42,698 nt of DNA from Demequina sp. (GTDB lineage: Bacteria > Actinomycetota > Actinomycetes > Actinomycetales > Demequinaceae). The DNA is taken from the NCBI RefSeq assembly GCF_016278775.1, contig NZ_JADQBF010000099.1, forward strand, positions 1 through 42,698, written 5' to 3'. Shown here piece after piece: positions 25,527 to 35,240 of this stretch. A program made the position numbers and the translations under genes. The first letter of the stretch is position 1. Each line of letters begins with the position of its first letter. Below the pieces are notes generated by a model, which saw only the letters and a program-made list of their open reading frames with translations, was not told the DNA's origin and made no database searches.

Positions 25527-26660
25527 GTGGATGTCTCCTGGATTCCTGGAAACGCCGACGGCATCGTCGTGGGCCTTGCTGGCCTACTCGCCCTCACGGG
25601 AGCCTGGTGGGGATGGCGCTCGCGCCGTCACAGCCCCCCGCAGGACCGGGCTCGTGGTGGTGCCAGCACCACGACCCCGCCGACCGACACATCCGCGCCG
25701 GCAAACGCTGCTCCAGACACCGTCCGTGGTGCCCCGCCTGCCGAAGTTCCGGAGGACCCCTCCGCGAGGTTCGCGCGCCGGACTTCGCGGGTAGGTGGAG
25801 CCTTCGGCTCCCGCCTCGCGTCGTTCTTTGGCCGCAGTGACTACGACGATTCGGCCTGGGATGAACTCGAAGAGGCACTTCTCACCGCCGATGTCGGCTC
25901 GACGATGACGGAGAAGATCCTGCTGGCCGTGCGCGCTCGCGTCCAAGGGGGAGAGTCCACACCTCACGACGCCGTGCGCGAAGCACTGATCGAGGCCATG
26001 GATCCCGATGCAGACAGGCGTCTCAATGTCGGATCTGCCGGGGCAGGCGACCTTGCGCCAGTCCTGATGGTCGGTGTCAACGGGGTGGGCAAGACCACCA
26101 CCGTAGGCAAGCTCGCACGGGTGCTGGTGGCGGAAGGCTACTCGGTGCTACTCGGTGCAGCGGACACGTTCCGCGCTGCCGCAGCCGACCAACTTGAGAC
26201 GTGGGGAACCCGTGTGGGCGTCGTGACGGTGCGCGCCGACAAGGAAGGCGCCGACCCCGCATCGGTCGCATTTGAAGCCGCGCACGCGGCGCAAGAGCAG
26301 GGCGTGGACGTGGTGCTGGTCGACACTGCCGGCCGACTGCAGAACAAGGCCGGCCTCATGGACCAGCTCGGCAAGGTCGCGCGCGTGGTCGAGAAGGTGG
26401 CGCCCGTGCGCGAGACGCTGCTCGTCCTCGATGCGACCACCGGCCAAAACGGCTTGGTGCAGGCCCGCGTGTTCGCGGAGGCCGTGCCCTTGACGGGGGT
26501 GGTGCTTACCAAGATGGACGGCACGGCCAAGGGTGGCATCGTGCTCGCCGTCCAGAACTCGCTCGGAGTGCCGGTCAAGTTTGTCGGCCTCGGCGAAGGC
26601 GTAGACGATCTAGCACCGTTTGATGTCGAAGCGTTTGTTGACGGACTCCTCGAGGGCTGA
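25527..26660 (+). CDS. ftsY: signal recognition particle receptor FtsY
   Basis: A 377-residue SRP-family GTPase that docks Ffh-ribosome complexes at the membrane. The first 25 residues include a hydrophobic stretch (GIVVGLAGLLALTGAWWGW), then a Pro/Thr-rich linker, the N domain (YDDSAWDELEEALLTADVG) and the G domain with P-loop GVNGVGKTTTVGKLA, DTFRAAA, DTAGRLQNK and TKMDGTAKGG. An N-terminal membrane segment is usual for actinobacterial FtsY. GTG 25527 matches the start of the hydrophobic stretch. Its partner gene ffh lies 5.7 kb downstream. Confidence 0.97.
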   Translation: MDVSWIPGNADGIVVGLAGLLALTGAWWGWRSRRHSPPQDRARGGASTTTPPTDTSAPANAAPDTVRGAPPAEVPEDPSARFARRTSRVGGAFGSRLASFFGRSDYDDSAWDELEEALLTADVGSTMTEKILLAVRARVQGGESTPHDAVREALIEAMDPDADRRLNVGSAGAGDLAPVLMVGVNGVGKTTTVGKLARVLVAEGYSVLLGAADTFRAAAADQLETWGTRVGVVTVRADKEGADPASVAFEAAHAAQEQGVDVVLVDTAGRLQNKAGLMDQLGKVARVVEKVAPVRETLLVLDATTGQNGLVQARVFAEAVPLTGVVLTKMDGTAKGGIVLAVQNSLGVPVKFVGLGEGVDDLAPFDVEAFVDGLLEG

Positions 26661-26727
26661 CAAAAGTTTCCACCCCCTACACACGCTGGACTCAGCGCCG
26701 TAACGCGCGCGCGCCACGCTAGGCGCA

Positions 26728-26745
26728 GCCGACACCTGCGTCGGC
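26728..26745 (+). promoter_or_regulatory. hairpin ahead of the first amt gene
   Basis: Perfect stem GCCGAC (26728-26733) / GTCGGC (26740-26745), loop ACCTGC, ending 30 bases before the GTG. It could be an ftsY terminator or a leader element. Confidence 0.3.
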
Positions 26746-26775
26746 GCTGAGGAAGCTCTTGATGGGGAGGACACC

Positions 26776-28050
26776 GTGGTGATTGATGCGGGCAACACGG
26801 CTTGGATGATCATGGCGACGGCGCTCGTGCTGCTCATGACGCCTGGCCTTGCGCTGTTCTATGGAGGCATGGTGAGCGCCAAGTCGGTGCTCAACATGAT
26901 GATGCTCAACTTCGGGGCGATCGGCGTGGTGGCCGTCGCGTGGAGCCTGTGGGGGTACAGCCTCACGTTCGGCCCCACGTGGGCAGGAGGGATCTTCGGG
27001 GACCCCTCCACCTACTTCGGGCTCAACGGCGTGTCAGATGCCGAGAGCCTGGGGGCGGCAACCGGCGTGCCGTTCTTGGTGATGGTCGCCTTCCAAGCCA
27101 CCTTCGCGATCATCACGGTGGCGCTGGTCTCTGGCGCGGTCGCCGATCGCACCAGGTTTGGCCCCTGGCTGGTGTTCGTCGTCCTCTGGCTCACCTTCGT
27201 GTACGCGGCCGTCGCGCACGCGGTCTGGGGCGGGGGCTTCGCGTCCGCTGACGGAGCGATCGCAGACGCGCTATCGACCCCGATCGACTTTGCAGGGGGA
27301 ACCGTAGTGCACATCAACGCGGGGGCCGCGGCATTGGCACTCGCACTCGTTCTTGGCCCGCGCCTCGGCTTCGGCCGGGTTGCGTTCAAGCCTCACAACA
27401 TGCCGTTCGTGCTCATGGGCTCTGCCTTGCTGTGGTTCGGGTGGTTTGGGTTCAACGCTGGCTCCGAGTTCGCTGCAGACGCCACCGCAGGCCGCGCGTT
27501 CCTCAACACGCTCATCGCGCCAGCGGCGGCGATGCTCGCGTGGTGCCTCGTGGAACGCATCCGCGACGGAAAGCCCACGTCGCTGGGAGCGGCCTCCGGC
27601 ATCGTCGGCGGCCTCGTGGCGATCACCCCAGCCGCGGCCGCGGTGGACACGTTTGGCGCGCTCGCCACCGGGGTTGTCGCCGGGACGCTGTGCGCGCTTG
27701 CCGTGACCCTGAAGTACCGCTGGCGCTACGACGACTCCCTGGACGTCGTGGGCGTCCACCTCGTCGGCGGCATGGTCGGCACGCTCATGATCGGATTCTT
27801 CGCCCATCTTGACGAGGGCACCACTTGGGCACCAGACGGGGCGCTGAACGGGCTGCTCTACGGGGGAGACCTCACGCAATTGGTCTCCCAAGCCGTCGTG
27901 GCGTTCCTTGCCCTCGCGGTGTCCTTCACAGGGACCGCCATCATCGCGCAACTCCTCAAGGTGACGATCGGCTTCCGCGTCAGTTCAGAGGTGGAGAGGA
28001 ACAGCATCGACATCGCCGAGCATGGGGAGGCGGCGTACGAGGAGGCCTGA
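26776..28050 (+). CDS. amt: ammonium transporter (first copy)
   Basis: A 424-residue Amt/MEP channel with about 11 membrane segments, opening AWMIMATALVLLMTPGLALFYGGM. Family signatures present: ADRTRFGPWLVF, the pore segment DFAGGTVVHINAGAAAL with one pore histidine region, FGWFGFNAGS, and DVVGVHLVGGMVGTL with the second conserved histidine. It moves ammonium/ammonia inward. GTG 26776 has GGGGAGG five bases upstream. Unlike the second copy it has no glnK behind it, and I found no convincing GlnR box in the 115 bases before it. The two copies are close in length and in C-terminal tail (AEHGEAAYEEA versus [11 protein letters not shown]). Confidence 0.95.
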   Translation: MVIDAGNTAWMIMATALVLLMTPGLALFYGGMVSAKSVLNMMMLNFGAIGVVAVAWSLWGYSLTFGPTWAGGIFGDPSTYFGLNGVSDAESLGAATGVPFLVMVAFQATFAIITVALVSGAVADRTRFGPWLVFVVLWLTFVYAAVAHAVWGGGFASADGAIADALSTPIDFAGGTVVHINAGAAALALALVLGPRLGFGRVAFKPHNMPFVLMGSALLWFGWFGFNAGSEFAADATAGRAFLNTLIAPAAAMLAWCLVERIRDGKPTSLGAASGIVGGLVAITPAAAAVDTFGALATGVVAGTLCALAVTLKYRWRYDDSLDVVGVHLVGGMVGTLMIGFFAHLDEGTTWAPDGALNGLLYGGDLTQLVSQAVVAFLALAVSFTGTAIIAQLLKVTIGFRVSSEVERNSIDIAEHGEAAYEEA

Positions 28051-28169
28051 CCTCGGCCCCTGGCCACGCCTCACCCGCACGGGATTCTGCCTGCGACATT
28101 GCCGACCCGGTTGTTGACACCGCCCCCGCCTAGTGCCACGGTCTCAGTACAACAATGGGGAGGCGTGAG

Positions 28170-28811
28170 ATGACGACACCGGCAGGCTGGTACGACGACG
28201 GCAGCGGGAGGCAACGCTACTGGGACGGAGCCCAGTGGACCGAGCACTTTGCGCCGGCGGCGCCCGTTCCTTCGGCCCCGTTATCGGGGCCAGCCGTACC
28301 CAGCGCGACCACGGCGGGGTACGGGGCCGAACACTATGGCGCGCTTGGCTCGCAAGCCCCAGCAACGTCGGCGCCGCGCAAGAAGTCGCGAGTCGGCCTC
28401 TACATCGGGCTGGGAGTCGGCGCACTGCTCCTCGTTGGAGTCGGCGTGGTGCTTGCCTTCGTGCTACTGGTCAACAACTTGACCAGTGGACCGCGGGAGG
28501 CGTTCGACTCGCTCGCCGAGGCGTGGCAATCGAAGGACTGCCCAGCCGAGTACAGCGTGTCCATGGGCAGCACCGAGACGACGCTTGACGACTTCTGCAG
28601 TAACGCGGACTACTCGTGGGTCGATGATTACCAAGATTGGGACATCTCGGTGACCGGCGTGGAGCGAGTGAACAACACCGGCACGGTGACCACTCGTGAG
28701 CGATACACCGATGCAGACACGGGCGCTCGTGAGACTGAAACGTGGGAGTACGGCTTCGAAGAGGTCGACGGGGAGTGGTTGTACACAGGAGCTGAACAGA
28801 TCCTCGACTAG
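28170..28811 (+). CDS. DUF2510-domain membrane protein
   Basis: A 213-residue protein. The N-terminus is a DUF2510 domain (AGWYDDGSGRQRYWDGAQWTEHF), a short Trp-rich module of actinobacterial membrane proteins. A Pro/Ala/Ser linker, one membrane segment near residues 80-105 (GLYIGLGVGALLLVGVGVVL...) and an outer domain with an alpha-beta look (WQSKDCPAEYSVS through EEVDGEWLYTG) follow. The outer part resembles small lumazine-binding-like or DUF4878-type domains. ATG 28170 was chosen because GGGGAGG stands six bases upstream; ATG 28155 is in frame. Function unknown. It lies between the two amt genes. Confidence 0.75.
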   Translation: MTTPAGWYDDGSGRQRYWDGAQWTEHFAPAAPVPSAPLSGPAVPSATTAGYGAEHYGALGSQAPATSAPRKKSRVGLYIGLGVGALLLVGVGVVLAFVLLVNNLTSGPREAFDSLAEAWQSKDCPAEYSVSMGSTETTLDDFCSNADYSWVDDYQDWDISVTGVERVNNTGTVTTRERYTDADTGARETETWEYGFEEVDGEWLYTGAEQILD

Positions 28812-28826
28812 CGGCTTCTGCGCCGC
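28811..28826 (+). terminator. short hairpin after the DUF2510 gene
   Basis: GCGGC / GCCGC with a six-base loop, starting on the last base of the stop codon. No T-run; weak. Confidence 0.25.
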
Positions 28827-28879
28827 AACGGGCCAGTTCACCTCGTGCGCAACATGACTTTTACCTGGCTCGCCATTTC

Positions 28880-28917
28880 GTAACGGTGCGGAAACGTTCG
28901 CGCCGTTCAGGGGAAAC
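28880..28917 (+). promoter_or_regulatory. GlnR-type operator upstream of amt-glnK-glnD
   Basis: GTAAC, six bases, GAAAC, six bases, GCCGT, six bases, GAAAC. Three of the four five-base half-sites match the GTnAC-N6-GAAAC-N6-GTnAC-N6-GAAAC arrangement known for actinobacterial GlnR, and all spacings are exact; the third half-site is degenerate. It ends 58 bases before the amt ATG, a usual place for activation of nitrogen-uptake genes under ammonium limitation. Confidence 0.72.
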
Positions 28918-28942
28918 CATTGTGCGGAAGGGTGACTCCTGA

Positions 28943-28958
28943 CTAGCCGAGTGGCTAG
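28943..28958 (+). promoter_or_regulatory. 5' UTR hairpin before the second amt
   Basis: Perfect stem CTAGCC / GGCTAG with loop GAGT, ending a few bases before the AAAAGGAG ribosome binding site. It could modulate translation or mRNA stability. Confidence 0.35.
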
Positions 28959-28975
28959 CGAAAAGGAGAAGCAGA

Positions 28976-30588
<1,613 letters not shown>

Positions 30589-30592
30589 AGCA

Positions 30593-30608
30593 CCCATCTC
30601 ACGATGGG
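30593..30608 (+). terminator. short hairpin between glnK and glnD
   Basis: Perfect stem CCCATC / GATGGG with loop TCAC. It covers the ATG at 30604 proposed for glnD. Confidence 0.35.
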
Positions 30609-32379
30609 CCGTTCGGGAACAGTCCGCGACGGCTCGCACGCTGAGGTCCCGCACCCCCACGGGGTGCGGGACCTCAAGCGTGAGCGGCAAGAGCTCGCGA
30701 TCCGTCTGGCCGACCAGCCGGGGCGCCAGCGTAGGCAGGCGCTTGCCGACCTGGTCTTCGCACGACTCACAGAACACTTTGTCGCTGCTGCTGACGGAGC
30801 GGAAGGGCTGACGCTCGCCGCAGTGGGCAGCGTCGGCCGGGCAGAGGCCGGTCCCCATTCGGACCTTGACTTGGTGCTGCTCCACGATGGCACCTCTGCT
30901 GGCAAGGCTGCGGCGGGCGACGTGGCGCAGCGCCTCTGGTATCCCATTTGGGACGCAGGGCTCCAGTTGGATCACTCCACCCGGTCGCTCACCGAGTGCC
31001 GTCAGGTGGCGTCCAAGGACCTGGCGGCCGCAGCTGGCTTGCTCGACTTGCGTCCGATCGCAGGGGACGAGTCGCTCGCGCAACGGGCGCGTTCAGCGAT
31101 CCTCGCCGACTGGCGCTCGGCAGCACGCAAACGCCTCCCAGAACTTCTCGCAGCGTCACGCGCGAGGGCCGAGCGCTGTGGCGAACTCGCGTATCTCATC
31201 GAGCCCAATATCAAGGAGTCGCGCGGCGGTTTGCGCGACTACGCGAGCCTCACGGCGCTCGCGGCAACCTGGCTCACCGACCGCCCGCACGGTGCCGTCG
31301 ACGACGCCGCACAACACCTCCTCGATGTGCGCGACGCGGTTCACACGGTGTCCGGCAGGGCCTCCACCATCGTTGGTAGGCACGTGGCGCAGGACGTTGC
31401 CGACGCTCTTGGCATGGGGGATACGGACGAGTTGTTGGCTTCCGTAGCGGACGCGGGTCGCACGATCGCCTTCGCGGTTGACACCACGGAGCGGGGAGCC
31501 CGCCGTGCGTTGGAGAAGTCCGGCGTGGGTTCGCGTGCCTTCTTAGCGAAGCGACGCGGCACCGCCCCGCGCCACGTTCACGTCTCGCAAGGGCTCATCG
31601 ATGTGGATGGGGATTTGGCGCTCGCACCCGGCTATTCGGCAGAGGACGATGCGGTGCTCCCATTGCGGGCCGCCGCAGCGGCCGCGTCAACCGGGCTGTC
31701 GTTCACTCCAAGCCTTCTCGAGTCGCTCATGCGCTGTCCAGAATTGGCCAACCCGTGGCCGAGCGAGGCTCTCGACCGCTTCGCGGAGTTGCTCCGCAAC
31801 TCACACCACCTGTTGAGTGTGTGGGAGGCGCTCGACGTGGCGGGACAGGTGGTGAGGTGGTTGCCGGAGTGGGCGCCAGTGAGGAACCGTCCGCAACGCA
31901 ACCCCTTTCACCTGTACACGGTGGATCGACACCAGATCGAGGCGGTGGTACTCGCTGGCAAACTGCGCAAGCACCTGGCCGACCCCGACCTGCTTCTCTA
32001 TGCGGCCCTGTTTCACGACATCGGCAAGCAGGCGGGCGTGGCGGATCACTCGGAGTACGGGGCAGAACTCGTCCCCGGCATCGTGTCGCGACTGGGCCTG
32101 CCCGAGGCCCAAGGAAGAGACCTGCAGACCCTGGTGCGCGAGCACCTCACGCTCGCTGACTTCGCCACCACCCGCGACGCTGAGGACCCAGCGGTGGCGG
32201 CGGAACTCATCGAGCGACTTGGCGGTCGCGCCGACCTGTTCGAGGTGCTGCGGGCGCTCACGGAGGCGGATGCCAAGGCGGCCAGTCCCAAGGCGTGGAC
32301 TGCGTGGCGCGAGCAACTCATTGACGTCCTGACGACTCGGGTGCGCGCCACCTTGGCCGCTGGGCCGCGGGTAGGCTAG
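30604..32379 (+). CDS. glnD: PII nucleotidyltransferase GlnD, short form without ACT domains
   Basis: A bifunctional enzyme that adds and removes a nucleotide on GlnK Tyr51. The nucleotidyltransferase motif AVGSVGRAEAGPHSDLDLVL is near residue 80, helical GlnD domains follow (IEPNIKESRGGLRDY), and the HD hydrolase domain has VDRHQIEAV and LFHDIGK. The protein ends about 40 residues after the helices that follow the HD domain, at 591 residues. Usual GlnD has 700-900 with two C-terminal ACT glutamine sensors, and here ffh starts 29 bases later. The start is uncertain: ATG 30604 lacks a ribosome binding site, while GTG 30664 fits homologues better but sits in the right arm of a 21-bp hairpin. 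Confidence 0.88.
   Translation: MGRSGTVRDGSHAEVPHPHGVRDLKRERQELAIRLADQPGRQRRQALADLVFARLTEHFVAAADGAEGLTLAAVGSVGRAEAGPHSDLDLVLLHDGTSAGKAAAGDVAQRLWYPIWDAGLQLDHSTRSLTECRQVASKDLAAAAGLLDLRPIAGDESLAQRARSAILADWRSAARKRLPELLAASRARAERCGELAYLIEPNIKESRGGLRDYASLTALAATWLTDRPHGAVDDAAQHLLDVRDAVHTVSGRASTIVGRHVAQDVADALGMGDTDELLASVADAGRTIAFAVDTTERGARRALEKSGVGSRAFLAKRRGTAPRHVHVSQGLIDVDGDLALAPGYSAEDDAVLPLRAAAAAASTGLSFTPSLLESLMRCPELANPWPSEALDRFAELLRNSHHLLSVWEALDVAGQVVRWLPEWAPVRNRPQRNPFHLYTVDRHQIEAVVLAGKLRKHLADPDLLLYAALFHDIGKQAGVADHSEYGAELVPGIVSRLGLPEAQGRDLQTLVREHLTLADFATTRDAEDPAVAAELIERLGGRADLFEVLRALTEADAKAASPKAWTAWREQLIDVLTTRVRATLAAGPRVG
30637..30682 (+). terminator. long hairpin overlapping the glnD 5' end
   Basis: A 16-bp perfect stem (30642-30657 with 30661-30676) continues, after a one-base bulge, into five more pairs (CACGC 30637-30641 / GCGTG 30678-30682). 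The loop has three bases. There is no T-run. It could terminate part of the amtB-glnK transcription or hide the GTG at 30664. Confidence 0.6.
32372..32377 (+). promoter_or_regulatory. possible -10 box of ffh
   Basis: TAGGCT overlaps the end of glnD, 31 bases before GTG 32409. GGGAG lies before the GTG, so this would be a promoter with a short leader. Confidence 0.4.
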
Positions 32380-32408
32380 TCGACACCGCCCACGCCGAAG
32401 GGAGAGCC

Positions 32409-34010
32409 GTGTTCGCCAGCCTGTCCGACCGACTGACAGCCACCTTCCGCAACCTCCGTGGCAAGGGAAGGCTCACAGAAGCAGACATCGACGGCACCGT
32501 CCGCGAAATCAGGCGCGCCCTGCTTGACGCAGACGTCGCCCTGGCGGCGGTGACCGCGTTCACCGACCGGATCCGCGCTCGCGCAGTGGGCGTCGAGGTC
32601 TCCGGCGCCCTCAACCCGGGCCAGCAGGTCGTCAAGATTGTCCACGAGGAGCTCATCGAGATCCTCGGCGGGAGCGCGCGGCCGCTGCGCATCGCAAAGA
32701 CCGGGCCGACCGTCATCATGCTGGCGGGGCTGCAGGGCGCGGGCAAGACCACCTTCGCTGGCAAGCTGGCTCATCATCTGAAGTCTCAGGGGCACACGCC
32801 GCTGTTGGTGGCCGCCGACCTTCAGCGCCCCAACGCGGTCACCCAACTCGAGGTGGTGGGCGGGCGTGCAGGCGTGCCCGTGTTTGCACCCGAGCGGGGA
32901 GTGACGCGCGAGGACGAGAAGGTGCGCGGAAACCCAGTGAAGGTGGCTGGCAACGCCATCAAGGAGGCGAATAGGCGCCAGCACTCCGTCGTGATCGTCG
33001 ACACCGCCGGTCGCCTCGGCGTCGACCAAGAGCTGATGAAGCAGGCTGGCGACATCCGCAAGGCGATCGACCCTGACGAAGTCCTCTTTGTCATCGACTC
33101 CATGATCGGCCAAGACGCGGTGGCGACCGCCCAGGCGTTCCAGGCGGGCGTCGCCATGACGGGCGTGGTGCTCACCAAGCTTGATGGCGATGCGCGCGGA
33201 GGCGCTGCTCTGTCGGTGCGCGAGGTCACAGGCGTCCCCATCCTGTACGCGTCTACTGGCGAAAAGCTCGACGAGTTCGAGGTCTTCCATCCAGAGCGCA
33301 TGGCTGGACGCATCCTCGACATGGGCGATGTCCTGTCGCTCATCGAGAAGGCGGAGGCCACGTTCGATCAGGCCGAGGCGCAGCGCATGGCCGACAAGAT
33401 GTCGAAGGGCGAGGACTTCACGCTCACCGACTTCTTGAGCCAGATGCAGCAGCTGAAGAACATGGGCTCGATGAAGAAGATGCTGACCATGCTTCCCGGC
33501 ATGGGGCAGATGCGCGACCAGATCGACAACCTCGACGATCGCGAACTCGCACGCACCGAGGCCATCATCCAGTCGATGACGCCGCTCGAGCGCGACAACC
33601 CCAAGGTGCTCAACGGTTCGCGTCGATCCCGCATCGCGGCGGGGTCCGGCACGTCCGTTGCGCAGATCAACTCGCTCGTGAAGCGCTTTGATGACGCGCA
33701 ACGGATGATGAAGGCGATGGCGGGCGGCGGCGGGATGCCGGGGATGCCGGGGATGGGCGGCATGCCAGCCATGGGGCCAGGCGGGTTGCCGGGAGGCAAG
33801 AAGTCCAAGGGCAAGCAGGCGCCGCAACGCAAGGTGAAGGGTAAGTCTGGAAACCCCGCCAAGCGGGCCGCCCAGGAGCGCGCGGCGCGCGAGCAAGGTA
33901 CGGGCTCGCCTGCGTCGGGAAGCGCGTTTGGCCTGGGGCAACCCGCGCAAGAGGAACCGGCGTTCGATCCGTCGCAGCTTCCTAGCCTGGACAAGTACCT
34001 GCGCGGATGA
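32409..34010 (+). CDS. ffh: signal recognition particle protein Ffh
   Basis: A 533-residue SRP54 GTPase that binds signal peptides and 4.5S/6S RNA and delivers ribosomes to FtsY. The N domain opens FASLSDRLTATFRNLRGKG. The G domain has GLQGAGKTTFAGKLA, ADLQRPNAV, DTAGRLGVDQ and TKLDGDARGG. The M domain has LSQMQQLKNMGSMKKMLTMLPGM and the RNA-binding SRRSRIAAGSGTS. A Gly/Met-rich linker (GMPGMPGMGGMPAMG) and a long basic, low-complexity tail follow. GTG 32409 has GGGAG upstream. The stop overlaps the next gene's ATG by four bases. Confidence 0.98.
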   Translation: MFASLSDRLTATFRNLRGKGRLTEADIDGTVREIRRALLDADVALAAVTAFTDRIRARAVGVEVSGALNPGQQVVKIVHEELIEILGGSARPLRIAKTGPTVIMLAGLQGAGKTTFAGKLAHHLKSQGHTPLLVAADLQRPNAVTQLEVVGGRAGVPVFAPERGVTREDEKVRGNPVKVAGNAIKEANRRQHSVVIVDTAGRLGVDQELMKQAGDIRKAIDPDEVLFVIDSMIGQDAVATAQAFQAGVAMTGVVLTKLDGDARGGAALSVREVTGVPILYASTGEKLDEFEVFHPERMAGRILDMGDVLSLIEKAEATFDQAEAQRMADKMSKGEDFTLTDFLSQMQQLKNMGSMKKMLTMLPGMGQMRDQIDNLDDRELARTEAIIQSMTPLERDNPKVLNGSRRSRIAAGSGTSVAQINSLVKRFDDAQRMMKAMAGGGGMPGMPGMGGMPAMGPGGLPGGKKSKGKQAPQRKVKGKSGNPAKRAAQERAAREQGTGSPASGSAFGLGQPAQEEPAFDPSQLPSLDKYLRG

Positions 34011-35092
34011 TGGCGTACGAGCTGACGGGCCCCATCCTCGCCGACGAGGAGCCGACCGTTGGCAAGGCCTGGGTGGTGGGTGGACGCGTCACCTATGAAC
34101 GGCCCCGGCACACGGACATCACGCGCATCGACGGCTGGGTCATCCCAGGGCTCGTGGACATGCACTGCCACCTCTCCGTGGGCCCCTCCGGACCCGTGGA
34201 CGGTGACCTAGTGGTGAAGCAGGCGTTCACGGAGCGTGACGCTGGCGTGTTGATGGTGAGAGACACTGGCTCGGCGTCGTCGCTCGACGTGCTCGACGGC
34301 CGGAGCGATGTTCCGAAGGTGTACCGCTCTGGCCGGTTCATCGCCCGCCCCAAGCGGTATCTGAAGGGCTACGCCGTCGAGATCGAGCCGGACGAGCTAC
34401 CCGCAGAGGCGGCCCGCCAGGCCAGGGCATCGGGGTCCTGGGTCAAGATCATCGCCGACTGGATTGACCGCGACCTCGGCGCACAGGCGGACCTGGCCCC
34501 CTTGTGGTCCGCACAGCAGCTCGCCGATGCCGTGAAGGCCGCTCAGGCCGAGGGCGGCAGGGTGACAGCCCACACGTTTGCGACGGAGTCGCTCGACGCC
34601 TTGCTTGACGCACGGCTTGACTGCATCGAGCACGGCACTGGCATGACGGACAGTCATATGGAGCGCGCCGCAGCGTCGGGAACGCCAGTGGTGCCCACGC
34701 TGCTCCAGATTGCCAACTTTGCGTCGTTTGCGGCACAGGCAAGCGAGCGCTTCCCCGTGTTCGCGGAACGCATGCAGCGCATGTACGAGCGCAGGCATGA
34801 GCACGTCACCAGGATGTGGGAGGCGGGTGTCACTCTTCTCACCGGCACCGATGCTGGCACCTCCATCGCCCACGGCGACCTCGCGAGAGAGGCATCCGAG
34901 ATGGCGCGGTGCATGCCAGCGGCCGACGTGGTGGCCGGCGCCACCTGGAAGGCCCGGCGTTTCTTGGGTGGCCCCGTGCTGGACGAGGGCGACCCCGCGG
35001 ACCTGGTGGTGCTGTCGGGCGATCCGCGTGAGCTGATCGGCGTACTCATGGCGCCCACTCTCGTCATGCTCGACGGACTCCCCGTCGTCTGA
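34007..35092 (+). CDS. amidohydrolase-family metal-dependent hydrolase
   Basis: A 361-residue amidohydrolase-superfamily TIM-barrel enzyme. The metal ligands are visible in order: HxH in GLVDMHCHLS near residue 48, lysine in SGSWVKIIADW, histidine in TAHTF, histidine in DCIEHGTGM, and the catalytic aspartate in LLTGTDAGT. The small beta-sandwich domain closes the C-terminus (DPADLVVLSGDPR). The set resembles imidazolonepropionase-like/prolidase hydrolases; substrate unknown. It overlaps ffh by ATGA, a coupling also seen in related actinomycetes, without known functional reason. Confidence 0.87.
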   Translation: MMAYELTGPILADEEPTVGKAWVVGGRVTYERPRHTDITRIDGWVIPGLVDMHCHLSVGPSGPVDGDLVVKQAFTERDAGVLMVRDTGSASSLDVLDGRSDVPKVYRSGRFIARPKRYLKGYAVEIEPDELPAEAARQARASGSWVKIIADWIDRDLGAQADLAPLWSAQQLADAVKAAQAEGGRVTAHTFATESLDALLDARLDCIEHGTGMTDSHMERAAASGTPVVPTLLQIANFASFAAQASERFPVFAERMQRMYERRHEHVTRMWEAGVTLLTGTDAGTSIAHGDLAREASEMARCMPAADVVAGATWKARRFLGGPVLDEGDPADLVVLSGDPRELIGVLMAPTLVMLDGLPVV

Positions 35093-35240
35093 CTTCCGTC
35101 CGAACACCACGAGAGCACGGTCACCACCATCCGATTCTCTGGCGGTGGCTCATGGAGGGAATGCGCGGGCGACATCGTGCGTTGCGTTCGTCAACCGGAC
35201 GCTTCTTTGCGGGCGCCGCTGGCACGAGGGAGGAACGCGC

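Noticed and set aside
26661-26775. GlnR box before the first amt
   Set aside because: Only GTAAC at 26700 with poor partners, and a GTTTC/GTGTA pair with seven instead of six bases between; not enough.
35127-35153. SigK promoter before the reductase operon
   Set aside because: CCATCC is present but no CGAA(T/C) at the right distance.
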